A stretch of DNA of 64,000 bases from Nansenia antarctica (taxonomy: Eukaryota > Chordata > Actinopteri > Argentiniformes > Microstomatidae), in assembly GCA_963989245.1 (NCBI GenBank), contig OZ022352.1, positions 22,296,472 through 22,360,471 of the forward strand. Reading direction: 5' to 3'. Made by a program: the position numbers and the translations under genes. Below, in pieces: positions 42,741 to 53,266 of this stretch. Numbering within the stretch: the stretch's first letter is position 1; every line of letters begins with the position of its first letter. The notes below the pieces were generated by a model, which did no database searches, was not told the DNA's origin, and saw only the letters and a program-made list of their open reading frames with translations.

Positions 42741-45700
42741 ATGGACCAAGAAAAGTTAGAAAACAACTCAGAGGTGAGTTGCTTTGACAGTTGTTCTTTT
42801 TCACACAGGAGAATGACATACAGCTTTGCATCTGCCCTCTATGTCCAACCATACAGCTGCTTTGATAACACTGCTCTGTCATGTTCCACATACAATAAAC
42901 ACATAGCATACGTCATTCTTTTTGATTTGCATTAGCCATGTTGAAGTTAAAATGCATGTCATTGCATTTCAGTACAGTACCCATAGAACGTACTTACGTA
43001 TAGAATAGTTACTAGTAGTCACCTTAAGCAGTCGTGGGTCTTAAACACCGTTGTGTTGCAATTAGACTTGTGAGTTGTGACTAAGCTTCTGAGCACACTG
43101 ATGCAATAACGTTGTCGTTCACATGTTAGGTAGGTTGGAATAATAACCACAGCACTGGTGATTATTAAGTCCTTAAGTATGTCTCTCTGTTCGTTGTAGT
43201 CTCAGGATGAATCTGTAGGTCCCTCTGAGGATCCCTCTGAAGATCCCTCTGAAGACGACCTGCCTAGTCTCCCCCCTGGGCTAGACTGTAAGTCCTTCAT
43301 TCATTTGACATTACACCCAGTATGTACTGTCCTCTGTGCCAGTGAGTATTTCTCACTAGAAATATATACAGTATATATTGTTGGTTTCATAATTCCCTTG
43401 TAAGAGGAAAAAGAGGATCCATCGTTATTTGTCAGACTTTAACGTTCTTAGTATTATGTTCCCTTTACATCTATACAATGCCGCCACAGTAATGTTGGGT
43501 TTTAGGCATGTCATTTCTTGTCCCTGACCTTTCTTTGGTTACTTTCAGCTCACAGTGAAGTTGGTGTACAAATATCTATGAGTCATGGGAAGTTGTATTC
43601 TGTAAGATTAGTTTTTCTTATGATGACTGATGATTGAGAAATGTACTTCACTGTAAGTCTGTGTGGGTAGAGGCATTTGCTAAATGTCAGAAATGTCTAC
43701 TACTCGATCTTTTCAGTTTGTAAAGCTTCTTTGAGTGTCTAGAAAAGCACTATATAAGTCTAATGGATTATTAGTATGAAATGTGAATGTAACAAAACAG
43801 TGTAAGTCTGTGTACATACTGTACACACATCTGATAATCACACAAAAATCTTAATCTAAGAATGCAGTTTTTCCTGCGGCTTTTTCTCCCTCTCTTTCTT
43901 TTTTTAGAATTGTCTCACCCTCCCTTCCCTCTACTGTTATGTTCCTCCACAGCGGACTCAGAGGCGGTGGAACTGCTATGGCAAGTGCGTGCCCAGCGAC
44001 GCCAGTCCTCCCCAGAGCTTCCAGAGACAGTCACCCGACTGACTGCCCCCGATGGCAGCCTGCTCTACCTGGTGGGCACGGCCCACTTCAGTGACAGCAG
44101 CAAGAAAGACGTGGCCATGGTGAGCCCGTATGCTTGCATTTCCAAATGACTGGAGATTTAACATGGTCCCCACCCAGGCTGTTGCACATGGTGCATATAA
44201 GCCTGGAAGAACAACGACTCAAACTTAGCCTTTCTTGGAGTGAAGCTACTGACTAGGTTTTGTTGTTATTTAGTTTTTGCGAATCTTAGTCTTAAGTCTT
44301 AGCGAGATGGGGGCTAAGTTTTTCCAGATCTTTGTATTGAGTAGCAAAGGCCAAGTTTGACTCGTTGGTCCACCAGACCTTAGTGACCATTTTGTCCATC
44401 TTGTGCTTGTGTCATTGAATTGGTATTCGGCCTGCTGCGTCTTGCTCTGACTGCCCTCTCTCTCTCCCTCTGTCCTCTCATCCTTCTCTTCCCCTCACCC
44501 TCCTCTCCCCTCTACACTCCCCTCTCTCCCTCTACTCCCCTCTCTCCCCCTACTCCCCTCTCTCCCTCTACACCCCCCTCTCTCCCTCTACACCCCCCTA
44601 TCTCCCTCTTTCCTCTCCTCAGATGATCCGTGCGGTGCAGCCAGACGTGGTGGTGGTGGAGCTGTGCCAGTACAGGGTGTCGATGCTGAAGATGGACGAA
44701 ATGACACTGCTGAAGGAAGCCAAGGACATTAACCTGGACAAGGTCCAACAAGCCATTAAACAGGTGAGGCTTGAGAGAGAGAGGGAGAGGGAGAGGGAGA
44801 GGGAGAGGGAGAGGGAGAGGGAGAGGGAGATGGAGGGGTATGGGCCAGAGCAGTAATGCAGAGTTTTCCACAAGAGCCGGGTTGTCGGCCAAATAGCCAA
44901 CTACTAAATCAGTTCTGGCCGGCTACTTTTTGTACAACTGCTTAAACGATTCTGAATTGATGCATGATGTACAAACGCACTCAATATGTTGTCTGCTGTC
45001 TGTCCCGCCTCCGGCGCTGCTGATGCGAAGGTATTTCTCGTTCACTGGATGAGACGATACATTACATTAATTATCCCTCAAGCGTAAACAAGTGGAGTTT
45101 TGAGGTTATGAATCTACCACGCTGCAGCAACACATGCTGTGTGCTGTGCATTGATGACGAGGCAAGAAAAAATGTGCTTAACTGACTGGATAATTTTGTT
45201 ATTGTTATCTGTTCAGACTAGACTGATGTTCCCGGGGGTTTGATCAGCAGCGAATAACACATTAATGGTATGGTTCTGAAATACACCTTTCGAGTTTTAC
45301 TTAGTGAATAGACCAGCATTTAATCTATCTGTTGTGATACTGACATCAAAGTCATAGGTCATTTATCAGCACATACAAAAAATAAGAGCTTCCTGGCTAT
45401 GGTGGGACAGAGACAGGTAGGCCTATGCAGTGCATTGTGGGCGGGCTGCAACTTTGGAACCAGACCAACTCCATTAACACTTCTAATCCCTGAGTCGTGT
45501 CGCTACAGTACATTTGAAGGAATTTCAAGCTTGTTGTACTCTGTCTACTCTGTATTTCCATACACTGTTTGTCATAGTGAGGCTGTCTCATGCTCTGTCT
45601 CTTTCTCCCCTCTTAAACTTCACGGCCCAATTGACCCAGGCACAGATAAAGCCTAATCCTAGACTAAGAAGTATTTTCAGTGGATTTAGTCCAGGACTAA

Positions 45701-47414
45701 ATCCACCCCGCCCCCACCCCATTCCTATACTCCCTTCTATATTGTGTGCTCTCTGTCTGTCAGAATGGATTGATGTCTGGCCTGATGCAGATCCTGCTGC
45801 TGAAAGTGTCCGCCCACATCACAGAGCAGCTGGGCATGGCTCCCGGGGGGGAGTTCAGGGAGGCCTTCAAAGAGGTGAGAGACACACACACACTCTCTCT
45901 CTTCATCCCTCACCCTCTTGTGTTTTGTCCTTTGTGTGCAGAGCATATAAATCAGGTTGTGTTACATTCTCTCCTCTCGTCCGTCACATAGGCAGGCCGG
46001 GTTCCCTTCTGTAAGTTCCACCTGGGGGACAGGCCGATCCCTGTGACGTTCAAGAGAGCCATCGCCGCTCTGAGTCTGTGGCAAAAGGCCCGTCTGGCCT
46101 GGGGACTGTGCTTCCTGTCGGACCCCATTAGGTATGAACTGACTTCTTCCCAGTTACTCCTCTCCACTCTGCACAGGGTCAACCTCAGGCCTGTCTGGTT
46201 TCATCCATTGATAGAAAAATATAAATATATATGTATAACTGGATGAAGCGAACTACTGACCACCCAATAGATTCCTATGAGAGCACGGTGAATCCAGGAA
46301 ATGCCGTTAATGGGCCGCTGCCATAGCGTTCAGAAACTGAAATCGCAGTCCAAAACAGTCTTATTTGGCCAGTTTTAGCTGTTTTTTTTAACTAGTTTTA
46401 AAATAATAATAATAACAATAATGATGAATTTTATTTATAGGCGCCTTTCAGAGCACTCAAGGACACCTTACAGAGCATAGATTAAAAACAAGCAACAGAT
46501 TCAAACAGGTTCAAACTGTGATTCAAACAAACAAAACCAACCATTTTTAACATGGGTTTCAATAGAGAAACATGCTTTTTGGCACCAGCCATAGCAGTGC
46601 CCTGCAGTTCTGCCGATGACCACATCGTATAGCCTGTTTCAAAATCGCGGCAACATTGTTGCCCTGGTTTCATCCCTCCCACTCTTTTTCTGACCATGGC
46701 TAGCAACTGAACAACAACAACAACAAGCAGAGGTGGTGGCATGTCTAGTTGTATTGAGTTTAGCATTTGACTAAATACTGAATTTAGTGGTTCCCTCACA
46801 AGAAATGTTTAAAATGTAGTTTACATTTTTCAACTCAAATCAATAGTGTGATTCTGTTGTGGTGCGTGTGTCAGTAAAGAGGACGTGGAGAAGTGCAAAC
46901 AGAAGGACCTCCTGGAGCAGACCATGTCAGAGATGATTGGCGAGTTCCCTGCCCTTCACCGCACCATCGTGGCCGAACGAGACATCTACCTCACACACAC
47001 ACTCCGCCAGGCTGCGCGCTGTGTGGAGGCGCCCCCTAATGCCCAGAGTGAGTACCACCGTTTCTCCTGCTGGTCTTTCCTTCCACCTGGTGGAAATGGG
47101 GATGTGGAATTAGTTTTTGCTGCTGAGGTTTTGATCACTTTTTGTTTTGGTAGTAAAGCTTAGCCTAATAGCCTCAGAGTTTAATTAATATCTTTCACAG
47201 TTTCATGAATATCTTTCACAATCACATTCATATTTTGGTAATATACAGTGGATACTATCTCACCTGTATGTATATCATAATGTATCTGTCTCATCTGTAC
47301 AATCTCTCTCTCCTCTCAGAAGTGCCTGCTGTTGTGGTTGGAGTAGTGGGGATGGGCCATGTCCCAGGCATAGAGAGAAACTGGGACAAGGAGCTCAACA
47401 TTCACGAGATCATG

Positions 47415-47448
<34 letters not shown>

Positions 47449-47771
47449 ACACATACATGTGTACGCACGCACGCATGATAAGTGGTAGTCACTATTTAGA
47501 GTCTAGAGCCAGTTGGTTCGGTAATGCATTTTCCCCTACCTTATAACATACGATGGCAAATATTGACAATCTTTTCATTTTATTTGTGTATCTCAGTGTT
47601 GCTCCTCCATCTCGTTTCGGCTGGGTGCTGCGCACTGTGCTGAAGGGTGCCGTGCTAGGAGTGCTGGGATACGCCTGTTACCGAGCAGGAGGAGGTGCGG
47701 GGAAGGCCCTGATGTCTCTACCTGCCGTCCAATCGCTACTGGAGAACCTATGTCCGCCGCCCCCTGCTTGA
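42741..47771 (+). CDS. trabd: TraB-domain-containing protein
   Basis: Nine coding exons: 42741-42773, 43200-43287, 43953-44119, 44623-44763, 45764-45874, 45992-46131, 46875-47047, 47320-47416, 47597-47771 (TGA); 374 residues, human about 376. After an acidic N-terminus (SEDPSEDPSEDDLPSLPP) comes the TraB domain: GSLLYLVGTAHFSDSSKKDV (GTxH motif), QPDVVVVELCQYRVSML (conserved Glu), NGLMSGLMQILLLKVSAHIT, QLGMAPGGEFREAF, GDRPIPVTFKRAIAAL, LLEQTMSEMIGEFPALHRTI, ERDIYLTHTLRQAA and VVGVVGMGHVPGIERNW. A hydrophobic segment near the C-terminus (VLKGAVLGVLGYACY) probably anchors it in a membrane. The TraB/PrgY/TIKI family is related to metal-dependent proteases; the exact activity of TRABD is not settled. 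The short first coding exon is the least certain part. Confidence 0.95.
43692..43776 (+). mobile_element. LINE 3' tail fragment
   Basis: Near-identical to the tail at 26310-26390 (ctactactcgatcttttcag, cactatataagtctaatg). Lies in trabd intron 2. Confidence 0.65.
44774..44836. repeat. (GAGAGG)n repeat
   Basis: Hexamer repeat starting about 10 bp after a trabd donor site. Confidence 0.9.
46398..46475 (-). mobile_element. LINE 3' tail fragment
   Basis: An ATA-rich run followed by attttatttataggcgcctt and agagcactcaaggacacctt, the complement of a common LINE/SINE end. Lies in trabd intron 6. Confidence 0.45.
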
Positions 47772-48022
47772 CCCCTGACCCCTAGCTCACATTCACCTAC
47801 CCTCTACATCTGTGTCACAATCCCCTCAAATACAAAGACAATGAATCCATCTACCGCCAGTGGCCTTAATTACAGCAGGAGGGGGTTTGAGGAGATGGTA
47901 TACCAGCCCTATGAACTGACATGGACTTCTGGGGGGGGGGGGTCTGTGGGCTCCCTCACTCCCTCCCCTGGACCTCATCCTCCCTTCTTCTCCATGCCTC
48001 TCCAAACAGGGCAGTACTGCCA

Positions 48023-48028
48023 AATAAA
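48023..48028 (+). terminator. Putative trabd polyadenylation signal
   Basis: AATAAA about 250 bp after the trabd stop. Confidence 0.5.
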
Positions 48029-49699
48029 CCATGACAGTAGCATTTCTTTATGAGCAAAACCAGGAAGGATTTTGTGAAGTTTCCAAACATCAGTGTTTGC
48101 TTCTATTTACATCTGCTCTTCCCCACATTCCCAATGACATTGCCCAGAAATTGGAACTTGAGTGTGGTGCAACAGGCTGTTGTTTGAGTTCTTGCCCCAT
48201 GCCATTATGTCCAATGGACAAGATTAGTTTAAGCATTATAGCTGCCCCCATGATATGCCATTTATATTGAGAGGCACACTTTTTTGTCATATTGTCACTT
48301 AACCCTCCTGTATCCTGGGCCCACAAGGGGCCATTCATGCTTTTAGATGTACCATCCTCAAATGTAGCACTTTATAAGTACTTGGAGTTCTTCCACTAGC
48401 CAGTGTAAGGAATTCAATAGATAATAGAAGAACTTTATATCAAGTGAAGTCAATTCGTGTAATGACCCTAAAACATTTGAGCATAGTCTGAATTGACTAC
48501 ATTGGAGTTTCCAAATTACCCAATTTTAGTGGTCCTCTCTCTAGTCCCCAGCATAAACAACTCCTAGCCCCTACTTTCTGGACATTTCTGTGTATAAGCA
48601 ACATGATAGTGGATCAACCTGGCCTTCTTTGCCCTCTTGCTTATGTCTATCAAATCCTTCCAGATCTACACTAGAGCCTAGGGTGTAGGGGCAAGGGTTT
48701 GTTTCTGGACCAGCTTGTAGTCTCGTAGTGGCACTGCCTAAGGCAGCAGGACAGACAAGTGCCTCTTATCACTGCTAAAAGGGCTCATTTGAGTTTAAGG
48801 AGAGAAAACCCAGGGAATGTTTATTGTTTACTACTGAGTGACAACATCTCTCATGAGTTCCACATAATATACAGCTCCTCATGGCAAAAACATATCTGTT
48901 CTTGTTCACTGTGCAATATACCCAACCTTTACGCACATATACAGTACATGGTACAAAACTGTATGAATTAGTTACTACAATTGGAATGGTTAGATGTGTG
49001 TTACTGAATAGGTACTAAATGTACAGTAAACACACTGACACCCAAAGTAGATGTGATGGGTATTTGGAATGAATCTCCATTGCATATGTTTATGAAGAAG
49101 AAATGACAGAATGCTCTTATGTCGGCAGATCCAGCTGTCTGTTTTGTTCCGATCTGTTGAGCTGAAGTACGATGACGGACCCCTTACAATACAATAACAC
49201 CGGCAATACATGTTTTAACACGGAGCTGTGGGATATGTAGTTTTAAGAGATGCACAGGGTGGTGTCAGTGTGCCTCAATACAAGCATTGTATTTAACTTG
49301 GGCATCAGCATTTGTATATTTGAGTGCACTTGCAATGAGGCACCCTCAAATGTATGCTGTAAACATGTATGACACTCCCTGAGTGACAGTTCATACTGGA
49401 CATGAGAAATATATGCACTTTGTAAAAGAAAAGCCATCTCTGAACTCTGTATAGGAAACATCTGACATTCAGACTACATGCTTTTGTGAGGTGCATGTTC
49501 TTAGAATAGCCCAATAATCCCTTATTTGTTTGCTGGTATTTAAAGGGGAGTTATAAGGATTCCACTGGAAAGGGGTCAGGGTTAAAGGTCAGGGTTGGGA
49601 GGTTAACGCCTTATTCTGCTTTCACTGCTGCCTTTGACCTGTAGTTTGCCTCTGCTGCAGCTGTGGCTTGTTCATCTCTCTCATCTGTGTCTCCCAGTC

Positions 49700-49780
49700 A
49701 GTGTACCTCTCTGTGTCTGTCTGTGTACCTCTCTGTGTCTGTCTGTGTACCTCTCTGTGTCTGTCTGTGTCTATCTGCAT
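49700..49780. repeat. 22-bp minisatellite
   Basis: About four tandem units built on gtacctctctgtgtctgtct. Confidence 0.88.
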
Positions 49781-50733
49781 CTGTTCGTGTGTCTGCTGGG
49801 TTAGGACCACCTGATGTACAATTAGAGAAATGTCCCCTTGCACATTTCGGTGTTATGAACGGTTTCATAGATGCAAGGACTTGAGTAAATACTTAAATCT
49901 GATAGAAACAATTTGGGTAGATATGTCCCATTTTGAGGTATAATATCTCAACGATCACCTACTAAAATGTACTTTTCATTGAAAATCAGTATTCAAATTG
50001 TATTGGGAATAAACTTGGTCAACTGAGCCACAGAGTTTATCTATCAAAAAATATATTTATCACGTTTGATCAAGTTTGATCTTATGTTCAGCCTGAAAGG
50101 AAAGGAACCCACTATCAGCTAATTCGTTTCTGGATCATCATTACAATAATTTGACCTGTGGTGATTACAACCTGCTGTGTCTACTGTTATCTAATGTAAA
50201 TGAACATGTAAGATAATACTGAACCTGTAAGATAATGCTGAAATCATACCCCAAACAAATAATCTTGAAAGATGTCCTGTGTGGGCATACTGTAATTTCT
50301 CTTCTCTCTTATTGCATTAATTATGCAGAAGTCAGATATGTCTCTATCACACCGACCTGTTGGTATTGTGTGAATGTTGAAATCTAAATGGTGTGTGAAT
50401 GCCGAATTGGTTGTCTCTGTCCTAATTGTCTACGGTCTCTGTACTATACTGACCCTCATTCTAGTATCGTCATTGTTAACAAGCCAAATATTGAAGCCTG
50501 AGTTCTGTATTGAACTATACAACTTTTTAAATACAGATAATGCTATTATACATGTCTCAACTTTCCTTTGTCAATTTTGTTTTAGTTCAGTCGTAAAACT
50601 AAACTAAGATGATGGAGACGCTAGAAATAATAAGATTCTGAATATAAGAATATTATTATTATATAATTCATATATATATATATTCAATAATGTCAACACA
50701 GAATCGTGTTGTAGATAGATAATGTTTCGTCAT

Positions 50734-50780
50734 GGTGCGATCTGCGATGTCACGATGACATCTTATAAATAAATCGCACC
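50734..50780. repeat. Nested palindrome upstream of selenoo
   Basis: Outer arms ggtgcgat / atcgcacc enclose inner arms gatgtca / tgacatc around cga. It lies about 200 bp before the selenoo ATG. Confidence 0.6.
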
Positions 50781-50839
50781 CTATCTGAGAATCATAGGGG
50801 GGGGGGCACATTATTGGATTACATAACCGTATTCTGTTC

Positions 50840-50977
50840 CGGCCGGACCAATAATAATGCAGCACCGTCCAATAACACCAACATCCGGTTTGCGGTGTAA
50901 TAGTTATGAAAGCGTGAGTAAGTAAGTCTCTGCTTGCTGCGTAGTTACTAAACAGTACTACGGATGGCCGTGGCTGA
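50840..50977 (+). promoter_or_regulatory. Candidate selenoo promoter with two CCAAT boxes
   Basis: CCAAT occurs at 50848-50852 and 50869-50873, 21 bp apart and in the same orientation, about 110-130 bp before the ATG. An ETS-like catccggt follows at about 50881-50888. There is no TATA box. Paired CCAAT boxes are typical NF-Y sites of housekeeping promoters; the role here is inferred. Confidence 0.45.
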
Positions 50978-53219
50978 ATGGCCGCTTCACCCTTTCGTCT
51001 GATTTGTCATATTTGTCGTCCAGCTGTTGTCGTGGTCAGATCTCTTAGTGTCAGGATGGCCAGCAGCATGGGGGTCATGCATGGGGGGCTGGCGATCAGT
51101 CGTTCCCCCCTGGAGCACCTGCAATTCGACAATGTCGCTCTCCAGAAACTTCCCCTGGACCCGTCCCAAGAACCAGGAGCGAGAACGGTGAAAGGAGCAT
51201 GTTTCTCCCGGGTCAAACCCCAGCCGGTGGCCAAGCCCAGGTTCGTGGTGGTGTCCCGGGACGCCCTGGCGCTGCTGGGGCTCGACGCCGAGGAGGTTCT
51301 GAGCGACCCGCTGGGCCCGGAGTACCTGAGCGGCTCCAGGGTGATGCCCGGTTCCGAGCCGGCGGCGCATTGCTACTGCGGACACCAGTTCGGACAGTTC
51401 GCGGGACAGCTGGGGGACGGTGCCGCTTGTTACCTGGGGGAGGTGGTGGTCCCGGCTGACCAGAACCAGAACCCCGAGGTGCTCCGAGAGAACCCGAGCG
51501 GCCGGTGGGAGATCCAGGTCAAGGGAGCTGGACTGACACCCTACTCCAGGTGACCTTATGTTATGACCAAGAATACCTATATTGTGGTGGTAGTCTTTTG
51601 GATTGATCAACGTTTTGGAGACTAGTGTGTGTCCTTCTTCTTCGGCGTATGGGTTGTTGTTTCCTCTCCACTCCACCAGTGGAGAGGAAACTCCACACAT
51701 GGTTCAGTGTGTGTCCTGTGTCCTATGTGATGACGTCACTCACAGCTATGCACTATGAAAATATGCTCATCATGATTTGTTTTGAATTATTGCTCTCCTT
51801 TCCTTTGCCCAGGCAAGCAGATGGGCGTAAGGTCTTGCGATCCAGCATCCGGGAGTTTCTGTGCAGCGAGGCGATCTTCGCTCTGGGGGTGCCGACCACA
51901 AGGGCGGGGTCGTTGGTGACCTCAGACAGCCGTGTCGTACGGGATGTGTTCTACAGTGGGAACCCGTGCCAGGAGAGGTGCTCTGTGGTCCTCCGCATCG
52001 CCCCCAGCTTTATCAGGTTAGTTACTGTTCTTTATCCCTATAGTCAGCTCTCAAGTTGGAGGGGGATGAGGGGGGATGGCATCCCCCCCTAAAATAAAAA
52101 CAGTCAAAATCATCCCAATTCTAAAACTGCTATCCCCCCTTTCCATCCCTTATGTCATTTTATCAATGAACGTGGTATTACTGCTATTTCAACATTTAGT
52201 TTTGCGCATATTGAGTAAAATACTGTGGGTGAGGGGGCACGCACACATGCAATGACATTTTTGCCAAGTCACTGACACTGAAGTCACTGACGCTGTGGGG
52301 ATGCTAAAATTGTCCCCATATGATAAAATCCACCATCCCCCCTGATTTTCTTTTACAACTTGAGTACTGACCGTCATGACTCATGAACAATATGCCCAGT
52401 CATTCTGATCATCTGGTCATTCCTGCACTGTTACAGTGATTGTTAGTGTCAGGCTGGTAATTTTACCTTTTTTCTTCTATTACCAGTTTTTGAGGGAATT
52501 GTCTTCACGTTTGAATTAGGCTACATGTGACTTGGCCTTCGTTTTGTGGGTTATATGAATACTTAAATATTATAATACTTGTTTCATTAAATGAACAATG
52601 TATCCTCACTCTGCTCGTTTGCATGTCTCTGTACAGGTTTGGCTCCTTTGAGATCTTCAAGCGGGCCGACGAGAGCACGGGCCGCCAGGGCCCCAGCTAC
52701 GGCAACGACAAGCTGAGAGTTCAGATGCTGGACTACGTCATCCAGACGTTCTACCCTGAGATCCAGCAGAACCACGCCGACCGAAAGGAGAGGAACGTGG
52801 CATTCTTCAGAGAGGTATAGTATGGACATGCTTCAATGAGATACTACACTAGACATTTTGTGAAGCATCAGAACATATTATTCATGTACGAACACAAGTG
52901 TAAGGGTTAGTTTTTATTTTATTATGAAGCTAATGTTGTCTCAAAGCAGACTGTGAATGTGGTTTCCAACCTTGACCTTTTTGGCCTTGTTTGGCCAAGG
53001 ACGAGCCTCTTATCCTCTTAATCTGCAGTGACAGGAAGTCAAGGCCTAATACAGAGAGACAGGCTGCACTACTGGCGTGTATGTGTTATATGCAGGCTAC
53101 TCTTCCTTTAAAGAAAAAAGCAGTGGCTTGTCAACAATGGAGAAATGGTAGCATGTTCAAATTTAATTGTTATGTGTAGTTGTGCAGAGGTGTTTTAGTT
53201 AGAGATGAGGTGTTTAGTT

Positions 53220-53266
<47 letters not shown>

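Larger units (their letters stand above)
47772..50977. other. trabd 3' UTR and intergenic region to selenoo
   Basis: AT-rich, no convincing gene. Holds a 22-bp minisatellite at 49700-49780, a palindromic stretch at 50734-50780 and the selenoo promoter region. Confidence 0.65.
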
